The notes beneath the pieces are model-generated. The model had not been told where the DNA came from. It saw only the letters and a list, made by a program, of their open reading frames with translations, and ran no database searches. A stretch of 64,000 nt of DNA from Sulfitobacter sediminilitoris (GTDB lineage: Bacteria; Pseudomonadota; Alphaproteobacteria; Rhodobacterales; Rhodobacteraceae), in NCBI RefSeq assembly GCF_010667575.1, contig NZ_JAABNT010000007.1, forward strand, positions 124,001-188,000, in the 5' to 3' direction. The position numbers were made by a program, and so were the translations under genes. Positions 50,532 to 58,564 of the stretch are shown here, in pieces (the stretch's first letter is position 1; each line of letters starts with the position of its first letter).

Positions 50532-52471
50532 TCCTTGCGCTTCGTGAAGTAATCCTCGGTGGTGCGGGGGCGCGGGGGCTCGTTGCCCTGAAAGGGATTG
50601 TTCTGGGAATGAAACTGCGCCTGAATGCGGCAATTGTCGCACATCTGGATCATCCGTGCCGCGTCAGATGTGGCAAACATTGCGTGCTTGCCCGCCAATT
50701 TTTCGGTGATTCTTTCAACTGTGGATTTCACACCGAAAAGTGCACCGCACTCGATACAGGCAAAGGGCTCTTCCTCGTGGATAACCCGTTGTGAGAGCGC
50801 CGCGTCGGTCAGGTCGAGTTGTGGCGAGAGGGTGATCGCGTTCTCAGGACAGATATTACTGCACAGACCACATTGCAGGCAGGCATCCTCCTGAAAGCGT
50901 AACTGCGGCATGTCCGGATTGTCGCCCAACGCACCGGAAGGGCAGAGTGAAACGCAAGACAGGCACAGCGTGCAGGCATCGGTATCCACAATCACAGCAC
51001 CGTAGGGCGCAGCGTCGGGCAGGGGGATCACGTCGGCGTCCGGTGCCAGTGCCTTGGCGGACAGCCGTGCGACCTGTCTGCGGCTGCCCATCGGCAGGAT
51101 GGGATCGCACGTAACGGGCTCAGGATTGCCCGCATAGAGGGTTTCGCAAAGGGCATCAGGGTCGGCTGGCTCAAGCAGGCTTACTGCGGCGTTTCCTGCA
51201 ATGGCAGCTGCCAAAGCGCTTTGACCCGCGATCACGTCGCGGTCAGATTTCGGCGCGACCAAGACATCGATGTGCTCGAAACCGCAGGCCAATGCGGCAA
51301 GCATCTCAGCATGGCCAAAGCTTGCCAGCGCATCGACTTCAAAAGGAATGACATGCGCGGGCAATCCGCGTCCGAAACGCGCGGCGAGCGAGATCATCTC
51401 GCGCCCGTGGTCCCCCTCGTGCACCAGCAGTCGGGCGTCAGATCCGCCTGCCTTGCGATAGGTGGTCGCCAGGGTGGTGAGCCGCCTGAAAACAGTGTCC
51501 ACCGGTGGCGCGTCATAAGAGATTGCGCCGGACGGGCAGACTGCTGAACATGAACCACACCCGGCGCAGATCATGGGGTCTACGGTGACATGTTCACCGG
51601 CAGAGGTGATGGCCCCGGTAGGGCAGATGTTAAGACAGTTTGAACAGGCTGCTTGCTCTGCCCGGCTGTGGGCGCAGAGGCTGGGCTCCATGCGAACGTA
51701 GAGCGGTTTTTCGAATGTGCCGATAAGCTGCGAGGCACTAAAGATCGACTGTGCAACTGACGGCGCATGTGATGGGTCCGCCCGCAGGTAGCCTTCGCGC
51801 TTTTCATGTGCCGAGAACAAGGGGGTGTCACCGGTCAAATCCAGAATGATGTCGCACTCTGACAGAGCCCCGTCTTGAGGAGGGGTAAAGTCAAACTCAC
51901 CGCGTCCGGCGGGAATAAGTTGTTGAAGCGCATCAATCTTGACCGTGAAACCACCAAGTGCGCCATTGGCCTGACGCAGTTTGCCAATGACACAGTCAAA
52001 GCGGCGATCAGTCGGGACAAGCGCTGGATCGCCAAGCAGAACTGTCACGGCCAGCGTGTCGCTGAGTTGGGCGGCTGCCTCAATCGCGGCGGTTCCTCCT
52101 AGGATCAAACAGGTTCCTTCAGATACGATGTCAACAGCGCGGCCCATCTCAAGCGGCATGGTCGCCTCGGCCGCCAGTGCCGCCATCTTTGGCGCGGCAG
52201 GGCCTTCGCCCCACCCGGCACGGTCCCGAAGATCGACAAAGCCCGGTTCGGCGACGCCGATTTCGGCAGCGAGCGCCTCAAAGCGCGGACGCTCCTGCTG
52301 GCAGGCGATGATGACATCGCCTTCCGCCATTTCGCGCGCGGCTGCGTCAAGCTGGTCAGTGCAGAGGCTACGATATATCTTGGAACAGGCCATCCCCGTT
52401 GCAGAATAAATGCCCTCTGCATCCAGTGACTGACTGCCCATGCAATCGCAAAGAACCAGTTTTCTTGTCAT
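50525..52471 (-). CDS. Multi-cluster 4Fe-4S ferredoxin-type protein
   Basis: 648 residues, no signal peptide. The N-terminus has a CDCMG pair and a Rossmann-like region (about 10-240). Two ferredoxin repeats lie near 280-330 (CSNCLNICPTGAI and CAGCGSCSAVCPSGAI) and two more near 500-560 (CTLCLSCVSLCPSGAL and CLQCGLCSNICPENAI). The C-terminus has CIECGALFG and CDNCRIQAQ. It binds at least four [4Fe-4S] clusters and is a standard companion of DUF3305/DUF3306/TorD at formate dehydrogenase loci. It may move electrons to or from the enzyme or serve in maturation. GGGGACA precedes the ATG at 52471. Confidence 0.88.
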   Translation of the reverse strand: MTRKLVLCDCMGSQSLDAEGIYSATGMACSKIYRSLCTDQLDAAAREMAEGDVIIACQQERPRFEALAAEIGVAEPGFVDLRDRAGWGEGPAAPKMAALAAEATMPLEMGRAVDIVSEGTCLILGGTAAIEAAAQLSDTLAVTVLLGDPALVPTDRRFDCVIGKLRQANGALGGFTVKIDALQQLIPAGRGEFDFTPPQDGALSECDIILDLTGDTPLFSAHEKREGYLRADPSHAPSVAQSIFSASQLIGTFEKPLYVRMEPSLCAHSRAEQAACSNCLNICPTGAITSAGEHVTVDPMICAGCGSCSAVCPSGAISYDAPPVDTVFRRLTTLATTYRKAGGSDARLLVHEGDHGREMISLAARFGRGLPAHVIPFEVDALASFGHAEMLAALACGFEHIDVLVAPKSDRDVIAGQSALAAAIAGNAAVSLLEPADPDALCETLYAGNPEPVTCDPILPMGSRRQVARLSAKALAPDADVIPLPDAAPYGAVIVDTDACTLCLSCVSLCPSGALGDNPDMPQLRFQEDACLQCGLCSNICPENAITLSPQLDLTDAALSQRVIHEEEPFACIECGALFGVKSTVERITEKLAGKHAMFATSDAARMIQMCDNCRIQAQFHSQNNPFQGNEPPRPRTTEDYFTKRKDH

Positions 52472-52809
52472 TTTGTCCCCGTTCAGGCTGTGCCGTTCTA
52501 CCGGTGGGACGGGCCCCCGGCAGTACAGGCTAGACGCGATTCTGACCGATGGTAAACCGCAATTCGGGATGGGAGAAAAAATCATGCCGATTGCTGCAAG
52601 CGCAAATGAGACGAATCGATGCGCTCAAGCGGGCACGGTTTCTCGCCCGCCGGTGCAAGCCACATTGGTCAAATCTACTTCGACTCGTCTCTCTAAATCC
52701 TGCCGCGTTGCAGCGCAATCCCGCGCTGGATGAAAATATAAAAAAAAGGACTTTGAAATCGTGTGCTTGTCGTGCACGATCAGGGCAAGCTGAGAGGCTA
52801 AGGGACACT
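52472..52809 (+). promoter_or_regulatory. Divergent promoter and possibly structured leader before the fdh operon
   Basis: 338 bases without a convincing gene. Three small perfect stems occur in the rightward direction: GCGGGC/GCCCGC (52629-52650), CAGCGC/GCGCTG (52711-52728) and ATCGTG/CACGAT (52758-52780). An A-rich run (52733-52747) follows the second. The spacing suggests a folded mRNA leader, but I recognise no known riboswitch and cannot place the promoter. Confidence 0.35.
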
Positions 52810-53373
52810 TTGAATACAGCAACGGTGAAATCCATTTCGATACCTTTGGGGGTCGTGATCCGACGTGTGCCCGGTGTGACGCGCTGGGCGAGACATGTCT
52901 GGAAAGCGGTCGCTGTGCTGCCCGGTGCCTCCGATGCAAACTGGAAAGAATTGCGGCGCGACGGCGACGCTGTCGAGTTCCACGCCACGACATTACCGCT
53001 TGAACTTTTCCGTACCGATACAGAGGCTTACCTGCACGGTCTGTCGGCAAAGGTTCCCGCGATCTACGTCGTGATGCGGGAGGGTGAAACAGATCGGCCG
53101 CTGGATGTGGTCCTTGTCACCGCGTCCCCCTACGAGGCTCAGGACTATGCCGATACGGGCGAGGAGCTGGTCGAAAAGATGCCGATGACTGACGGTCTGA
53201 TCGCATGGATCCGCGATTTCATTGAGCTGCATCACGAGGACGAGGTGTTTATCAAACGCCGCCGCGACAAAAAGCGCGTGGACCTCAAACAGGACGGGAT
53301 AGGAGATGCCCGAATTCGCCAAACTGCTGATGTTTATCGCGCACCGCAGGCGCGCAAGGAGACAGTGCATTGA
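52810..53373 (+). CDS. DUF3305 protein
   Basis: About 187 residues. The conserved start SISIPLGVVIRRVPGVTRWA is followed by VWKAVAVLPGASDANWKEL, PLELFRTDTEAYLHGLSAKV and a C-terminal charged tail; no membrane helix. DUF3305 proteins are found with formate dehydrogenase genes and are presumed maturation factors. No ATG is available near the conserved start. TTG at 52810 with AAGGGAC just upstream is my choice; GTG at 52825 is the alternative. Confidence 0.82.
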   Translation: MNTATVKSISIPLGVVIRRVPGVTRWARHVWKAVAVLPGASDANWKELRRDGDAVEFHATTLPLELFRTDTEAYLHGLSAKVPAIYVVMREGETDRPLDVVLVTASPYEAQDYADTGEELVEKMPMTDGLIAWIRDFIELHHEDEVFIKRRRDKKRVDLKQDGIGDARIRQTADVYRAPQARKETVH

Positions 53374-53996
53374 GCGGGCGCGAAGACTTCTGGTCGCGCC
53401 GCAGGGCGGCCGTGCAGGCCGAAGAGGCAGCGCAGCAAGCGGCTATTGAAGCGGAAGCGCAGGCACAGCAGCAAGCAGAGCTTGCCGAAATTCCTGAGGC
53501 AGAATTGCTGGCCGAACTCGGGTTGCCGGACCCTGACACTTTGAAGGACGGTGATGATTTTACCGCATTTATGGCCAAGGCAGTGCCTGAAGGTATCCGT
53601 CGCCGTGCGCTTCGCACGCTTTGGCGGTCCAATCCGGTATTGGCCAATGTCGACATGTTGGTGGACTACGGTGAAGACTTTACCGACAGCGCGACAGTCA
53701 TTGAAAACCTTCAGACCACGTATCAGGTCGGGAAGGGAATGCTGAAGCACGTTGAGGAAATGGCCCGGCAGGACGCCCTCGAAGCGGAGAGTGAAGTCCA
53801 GCCTGAAGAAGTCGATGAAGATGCTGAGGAAATTTACGCAGTAGATGGACCTGAAGATGTTCTGTCCGCAGAACAGCCTCTTGCCCTATCGGAAGGCCTA
53901 TCTGATCATGGCGCCGATGAAATAGATGACGAGGACGAACAGCTTGCAATGTCCGCACCGCGCCGCATGACATTCCGTGTAGAGGAGACCGCGTGA
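53370..53996 (+). CDS. DUF3306 protein
   Basis: 208 residues: the family start REDFWSRRRAAVQAEE, an alanine/glutamine-rich helical stretch (about 17-45), the conserved block LPDPDTLKDGDDFTAFM and VPEGIRRRALRTLWRSNPVL, then an acidic disordered C-terminal half. The start is a TTG whose bases overlap the DUF3305 stop (TTGA), with AAGGAG seven bases before, so translation is coupled. Companion of DUF3305 at formate dehydrogenase loci; function unknown. Confidence 0.87.
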   Translation: MSGREDFWSRRRAAVQAEEAAQQAAIEAEAQAQQQAELAEIPEAELLAELGLPDPDTLKDGDDFTAFMAKAVPEGIRRRALRTLWRSNPVLANVDMLVDYGEDFTDSATVIENLQTTYQVGKGMLKHVEEMARQDALEAESEVQPEEVDEDAEEIYAVDGPEDVLSAEQPLALSEGLSDHGADEIDDEDEQLAMSAPRRMTFRVEETA

Positions 53997-54598
53997 CCGC
54001 TGCCGCTGAAATATCTGTCGCTCCCGAAGACCGTCTTCGGGCCGATCTCTATAACTTTCTGGGGCTCATGTTGTCTGGGCCGCCGGATCAACTGCTTTTG
54101 GACCAATGCACCGGATTGTCGGGGGACGACACCGACCTCGGACAAGCGATTTCTGCCTTGTCGCGTGTGGCCAAGGCATCGAAGCCGCAACGTGTGCAGT
54201 CGGAATTCAACGCGCTATTCATTGGATTGGGGCGGGGCGAGCTGCTGCCTTATGCCAGCTATTACCTGACCGGTTTCCTGAACGAGAAACCGCTTGCGCT
54301 GTTGCGTACGGACATGGTCGCGCAGGGGATGACACGGGCAGAGAACGTGTTCGAACCCGAAGACAACATCGCCTCCTTGATGGAGATGATGGCCGCGATG
54401 ATCGTGGGCCGGTTCCGTGCTCCCGCGTCTCTGGACGCGCAAAAAGAGTTTTTCAACAAACACATCGGCCCCTGGGCCGGGCATTTCTTTGCAGACCTCG
54501 AGGCTGCCAAGAATTCGGTGCTTTACGCCTCGCTTGGCAGCGTAGGCAAAGCATTCATGGAGATTGAGCGCGAAGCGTTCAGAATGACCGCGAGGTAG
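53993..54598 (+). CDS. TorD-family molecular chaperone for formate dehydrogenase
   Basis: 201-residue all-helical protein. RLRADLYNFLGLMLSGPP and the family motif region ELLPYASYYLTGFLNEKPLA are typical of TorD/DmsD chaperones, as is EPEDNIASLMEMMAAMI. Such proteins bind the TAT signal of a molybdo- or tungsto-enzyme and hold it until the cofactor is inserted; here the client is presumably FdhA. It starts with GTG overlapping the DUF3306 stop (GTGA). A hairpin spans its own stop codon. Confidence 0.9.
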   Translation: MTAAAEISVAPEDRLRADLYNFLGLMLSGPPDQLLLDQCTGLSGDDTDLGQAISALSRVAKASKPQRVQSEFNALFIGLGRGELLPYASYYLTGFLNEKPLALLRTDMVAQGMTRAENVFEPEDNIASLMEMMAAMIVGRFRAPASLDAQKEFFNKHIGPWAGHFFADLEAAKNSVLYASLGSVGKAFMEIEREAFRMTAR

Positions 54599-54607
54599 CA
54601 CCTCGCG
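54589..54607 (+). terminator. Hairpin over the torD-like stop codon
   Basis: CGCGAGGT-AGC-ACCTCGCG, a perfect 8-bp stem that includes the TAG stop. Without a T tract it probably acts as a processing or attenuation point between accessory and structural genes. Confidence 0.5.
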
Positions 54608-54614
54608 ACAAACC

Positions 54615-54630
54615 GGCGGGGATGCCCGCC
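54615..54630 (+). terminator. Second hairpin before the TAT small-protein gene
   Basis: GGCGGG-GATG-CCCGCC, perfect 6-bp stem, 8 bases after the previous hairpin and 24 before the next ATG. Confidence 0.4.
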
Positions 54631-54653
54631 ACAAAAAGGAAGGGAGACATCCC

Positions 54654-54839
54654 ATGAAGAAAGAAAAAGATGGCGCGAACCGCCGCGATTTTCTGAAAAT
54701 GGCTGCAACCACGGCACCTGCGGCAGCAGTGGCCCTGACCGCAGCCGGCACGGCGGAGGCACAACCCGTCGATCTGACATCTGAAAAGATGCAGGATACC
54801 GCGCACACACGCGCCTACCTCGAGAGCGCCCGGTTCTAG
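54654..54839 (+). CDS. Formate dehydrogenase-region TAT-signal small protein
   Basis: 61 residues consisting almost entirely of a twin-arginine signal (ANRRDFLKMAA, then a long alanine-rich hydrophobic stretch ending GTAEAQP) and a short tail (LTSEKMQDTAHTRAYLESAR). It matches the TIGR02811 formate-TAT family, always encoded just before the catalytic subunit. Role unknown; it may be a small periplasmic subunit or a helper for export. GGAAGGGAG is a strong ribosome site. Confidence 0.92.
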   Translation: MKKEKDGANRRDFLKMAATTAPAAAVALTAAGTAEAQPVDLTSEKMQDTAHTRAYLESARF

Positions 54840-54840
54840 G

Positions 54841-54875
54841 ACGCAATCACCGATACCTGATGCGACTGGTTGCGT
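54841..54875 (+). terminator. Inverted repeat between TAT small protein and fdhA
   Basis: ACGCAATCA / TGGTTGCGT, 9 bp with one G-U pair and a 17-base loop, immediately after the stop. Possible stabilising stem; low certainty. Confidence 0.3.
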
Positions 54876-54943
54876 GACGCCCGACTGCTGAAGGCCCAAG
54901 AAAGACCCGCTCTGACTTCAGGGCACCAAGGGAGGAAAGAAAC

Positions 54944-57835
54944 ATGCTTAGGAAAAAGACCAACGGGGTTGCGCGACGCCCCCAGCGGACTGGTATCCTG
55001 TCTCAGATGGCAGAAAAATCTGTCGATCGCCGTGCGTTCCTGCGCGGCTCTGGCCTGGCCATCGGTGGCCTTGCCGCGATCTCGGCGACCGGGGGTGCCG
55101 TGTCACCCGCATCAGCCCAGACATCACAAACCGTTGTCGAAACCGTCAAATCGGTCTGCACCCACTGTTCGGTGGGTTGTACCGTTGTGGCTGAGGTGTC
55201 CAACGGCGTCTGGACCGGGCAGGAGCCCGGCTGGGACAGCCCCTTCAACCTTGGCGCACATTGCGCGAAGGGGGCGGCAGTGCGCGAGCACGCCCATGGC
55301 GAGCGCCGCCTGAAGTACCCGATGAAAAAAGAGGGCGGTGAGTGGAAGCGCATCAGCTGGGATCAGGCGATCAACGAGATCGGCGACGGCATGATGAACA
55401 TCCGCGAAGAAAGCGGCCCGGACAGCGTCTACTGGCTTGGCTCGGCCAAGCATAACAACGAACAGGCCTACCTGTTCCGCAAGTTTGCGGCCTACTGGGG
55501 CACGAACAACGTCGACCACCAGGCGCGGATTTGTCACTCCACCACGGTTGCGGGTGTTGCGAACACATGGGGCTACGGCGCCATGACCAACAGCTACAAT
55601 GACATCCACAATTCCAAGGCCATCTTCATCATCGGCGGCAACCCTGCCGAGGCGCACCCCGTCTCGCTGCTGCACGTGCTGAAGGCCAAGGAGCAGAACA
55701 ACGCGCCGCTGATCGTCTGCGACCCGCGCTTTACCCGCACGGCGGCCCACGCGGATGAATACGTCCGCTTCCGTCCCGGCTCGGACGTGGCACTGATCTG
55801 GGGCATCCTGTGGCACATCTTCGAGAACAAGTGGGAGGATGAGGAATTCATCCGCACACGTGTCTGGGGCATGGACCAGATCAAGGAAGAAGTGGCCAAG
55901 TGGACACCTGAAGAAGTCGAGCGCGTGACCGGCACCCCGGGTACCCAGCTCAAGCGGGTGGCCCGGACGCTTGCCAACAACCGTCCCGGCACCGTGATCT
56001 GGTGCATGGGCGGCACCCAGCACACCAGCGGCAACAACAACACGCGCGCTTACTGCGTGTTGCAGTTGGCGCTTGGCAACATGGGCGCCTCCGGCGGTGG
56101 TACGAACATCTTCCGTGGCCACGACAACGTGCAGGGCGCAACAGACCTAGGTGTACTTTCCCACACGCTTCCCGGTTACTACGGCCTGTCCGCAGGCGCA
56201 TGGGCGCACTGGGCACGGGTCTGGGAAGAGGATGCCGATTGGCTGAAGAACCAGTTTGCGATGGTCAAGGATGCAGAGGGCAAGGACAAGTCCCTGCAAA
56301 ACCTCACCGGTATCCCTGTATCACGCTGGATTGATGGTGTGTTGGAAGACCCGGCGAACATGGACAACCCCGACAAGGTGCGCGCCATGGTTCTCTGGGG
56401 GCACGCACCCAACTCGCAGACCCGGATGAAGGAAATGAAGACCGCGATGGAGCAGCTCGACATGCTTGTCGTGGTTGACCCCTATCCAACCGTCTCGGCG
56501 GTGCTGCATGACCGCACCGACGGCGTCTATCTTCTGCCGGCCTGTACCCAGTTCGAGACGCGCGGTTCCGTGACCGCCTCGAACCGGTCGATCCAGTGGC
56601 GCGACAAGGTCGTCGATCCGCTCTTTGAATCGCTCCCCGACGAAGTGATCATGGCCAAGTTCGCGAACAAGTTCGGCTGGGGCGACAGGTTCTTCCGCAA
56701 TATCGAGATGGAAGACCCCGAAACACCGGTCGTGGAAAGCGTGACGCGCGAGTTCAACCGCGGCATGTGGACTGTCGGCTACACCGGTCAGAGCCCTGAG
56801 CGCATCAAGGCGCACATGGCCAACCAGCACACCTTCGACCGCACGACGCTGCGCGCCAATGGCGGGCCGGTGGACGGCGATTACTACGGTTTGCCGTGGC
56901 CATGCTGGGGCACCGCCGAGATGAACCATCCCGGCACGCCCAACCTTTATGACATGTCCAAGCGTGTCTCCGAGGGTGGCCTGACCTTCCGTGCACGTTT
57001 CGGCGTTGAGCGGGACGGCGACAACCTGCTGGCCGAAGGCGTCTATTCGGTGGGGTCGGATATCCAGGACGGATATCCTGAGTTCACCATGCAGATGCTG
57101 ATGGACCTTGGCTGGGACAGCGACCTGACCGATGAGGAAAGAGCGGCGATTGACGCTGTTGCCGGACCGAAAACCAACTGGAAGACCGACCTGTCGGGCG
57201 GCATCCAGCGGGTGGCGATCAAGCACGAGTGCGCACCCTTCGGTAACGCCAAGGCACGTGCCGTGGTCTGGACGTTCCCGGATCCGGTGCCGATCCACCG
57301 AGAGCCACTTTACACCAACCGCCGCGATCTTGTTGAGGATTACCCGACATACGAGGACCGGAAGTTCTATCGTCTTCCGACCATGTATGCCTCGATCCAG
57401 AAGCAGGATTTCAGCAAGGACTATCCCATGATCCTGACCTCCGGCCGTCTGGTCGAATATGAGGGCGGTGGCGATGAGACCCGGTCCAATCCATGGCTGG
57501 CCGAACTTCAGCAGGACATGTTCGTCGAGATCAACACGCGTGACGCCAACAACCTTGGTGTGCGCGACGGGTCTCAGGTTTGGGTCGAAGGCCCGGAAGG
57601 CGGCAAGGTCAAGGTGATGGCCATGGTGACCGAACGGGTTGGCGAAGGGGTGGCATTTATGCCGTTCCACTTCGGTGGGCACTTTGAAGGCAAGGACCTG
57701 AGGGATAAATATCCTGACGGTGCAGACCCTTACGTGTTGGGCGAAAGCACCAACACCGCACAGACCTATGGCTACGATTCAGTGACCCAGATGCAGGAGA
57801 CCAAAGCCACTCTCTGCAAAATCTGGACAGCATAA
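54944..57835 (+). CDS. fdhA: Formate dehydrogenase catalytic subunit (Mo/W-bisMGD, TAT-exported)
   Basis: 963 residues. The TAT signal has DRRAFLRGSG at 28-37 with cleavage near 60. The [4Fe-4S] ligands are Cys72, Cys75, Cys79 (CTHCSVGC) and Cys107. The active-site pair is Cys197-His198 in ARICHST, so this is a cysteine, not selenocysteine, enzyme. The bisMGD-binding domains continue to the end (C-terminal FDVEINTRDANNLG-type domain). It oxidises formate to CO2 in the periplasm and passes electrons to FdhB. GGAGGAAAG precedes the ATG. Tungstate-transporter genes in the same gene run suggest tungsten may be used. Confidence 0.95.
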   Translation: MLRKKTNGVARRPQRTGILSQMAEKSVDRRAFLRGSGLAIGGLAAISATGGAVSPASAQTSQTVVETVKSVCTHCSVGCTVVAEVSNGVWTGQEPGWDSPFNLGAHCAKGAAVREHAHGERRLKYPMKKEGGEWKRISWDQAINEIGDGMMNIREESGPDSVYWLGSAKHNNEQAYLFRKFAAYWGTNNVDHQARICHSTTVAGVANTWGYGAMTNSYNDIHNSKAIFIIGGNPAEAHPVSLLHVLKAKEQNNAPLIVCDPRFTRTAAHADEYVRFRPGSDVALIWGILWHIFENKWEDEEFIRTRVWGMDQIKEEVAKWTPEEVERVTGTPGTQLKRVARTLANNRPGTVIWCMGGTQHTSGNNNTRAYCVLQLALGNMGASGGGTNIFRGHDNVQGATDLGVLSHTLPGYYGLSAGAWAHWARVWEEDADWLKNQFAMVKDAEGKDKSLQNLTGIPVSRWIDGVLEDPANMDNPDKVRAMVLWGHAPNSQTRMKEMKTAMEQLDMLVVVDPYPTVSAVLHDRTDGVYLLPACTQFETRGSVTASNRSIQWRDKVVDPLFESLPDEVIMAKFANKFGWGDRFFRNIEMEDPETPVVESVTREFNRGMWTVGYTGQSPERIKAHMANQHTFDRTTLRANGGPVDGDYYGLPWPCWGTAEMNHPGTPNLYDMSKRVSEGGLTFRARFGVERDGDNLLAEGVYSVGSDIQDGYPEFTMQMLMDLGWDSDLTDEERAAIDAVAGPKTNWKTDLSGGIQRVAIKHECAPFGNAKARAVVWTFPDPVPIHREPLYTNRRDLVEDYPTYEDRKFYRLPTMYASIQKQDFSKDYPMILTSGRLVEYEGGGDETRSNPWLAELQQDMFVEINTRDANNLGVRDGSQVWVEGPEGGKVKVMAMVTERVGEGVAFMPFHFGGHFEGKDLRDKYPDGADPYVLGESTNTAQTYGYDSVTQMQETKATLCKIWTA

Positions 57836-57848
57836 GGGAGGATGAGAA

Positions 57849-58442
57849 ATGGCCAGAGCTAAATTTCTCGTAGACGCTGAACGCTGCATCGAATGCAACG
57901 CCTGTGTGACTGCGTGTAAGAACGAACATGAGGTCCCGTGGGGCATCAACCGCCGCAAGGTGGTCACGATCAATGACGGCAAACCCGGGGAACGGTCGAT
58001 TTCCGTGGCCTGTATGCATTGTTCGGACGCGCCATGTATGGCGGTCTGCCCGGTGGATTGTTTCTACCAGAATGAGGAAGGGGTGGTTCTCCACTCCAAG
58101 GACCTCTGTATCGGGTGTGGCTACTGTTTCTATGCGTGCCCCTTCGGCGCGCCGCAGTATCCGCAGGCGGGCAACTTCGGTTCGCGCGGCAAGATGGACA
58201 AATGTACCTTCTGTGCCGGTGGCCCAGAAGAGACCCACTCCACCGCCGAGTTTGCCAAGTATGGTCGCAACCGGATTGCGGAAGGCAAATTGCCGATCTG
58301 CGCCGAGATGTGTGCCACCAAGGCCCTGCTTGCCGGTGACGGCGACGTGGTGTCGGGCATCTACCGCGAGCGCGTCGTTGCGCGCGGTTTCGGGTCCGGC
58401 GCATGGGGTTGGGGCACTGCCTACGATCAAAAGGGCGGCTAA
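57849..58442 (+). CDS. Formate dehydrogenase iron-sulfur (beta) subunit
   Basis: 197 residues with four ferredoxin-type cluster sites: CIECNACVTACKNEH, CMHCSDAPCMAVCPVDCF, CIGCGYCFYACPFGAP, and the CTFC / CAEMC set. No signal peptide, as expected if carried out with FdhA by the TAT system. It passes electrons from FdhA to the membrane cytochrome b subunit. It starts 13 bases after fdhA with a strong GGGAGGATGAG site. Two hairpins follow before the next gene. Confidence 0.94.
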   Translation: MARAKFLVDAERCIECNACVTACKNEHEVPWGINRRKVVTINDGKPGERSISVACMHCSDAPCMAVCPVDCFYQNEEGVVLHSKDLCIGCGYCFYACPFGAPQYPQAGNFGSRGKMDKCTFCAGGPEETHSTAEFAKYGRNRIAEGKLPICAEMCATKALLAGDGDVVSGIYRERVVARGFGSGAWGWGTAYDQKGG

Positions 58443-58458
58443 CCCTTCCTAGCGTATC

Positions 58459-58485
58459 TTCGCCCGGCGGTCTCCGCCGGGCGAA
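58459..58485 (+). terminator. Strong hairpin between FDH beta and gamma genes
   Basis: Perfect 12-bp stem TTCGCCCGGCGG / CCGCCGGGCGAA with a 3-base loop, followed by a second stem CATCCGG/CCGGATG at 58493-58517. No T run follows, so partial termination or mRNA-end protection, lowering expression of downstream genes, is more likely than full termination. Confidence 0.65.
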
Positions 58486-58564
58486 TTGCCCACATCCGGG
58501 CTTGCCCATGCCGGATGAGAGGCCCTAAACGTCTGTTTAATTACTGCACAATCGAGGACAAACC

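Noticed and set aside
49723-52809. FNR-type boxes for the formate dehydrogenase locus
   Set aside because: I looked for TTGAT-N4-ATCAA-like sites in both divergent spacers and found none with fewer than two mismatches.
56321-57682. 453-codon leftward frame opposite fdhA
   Set aside because: Antisense shadow of a strongly conserved gene.
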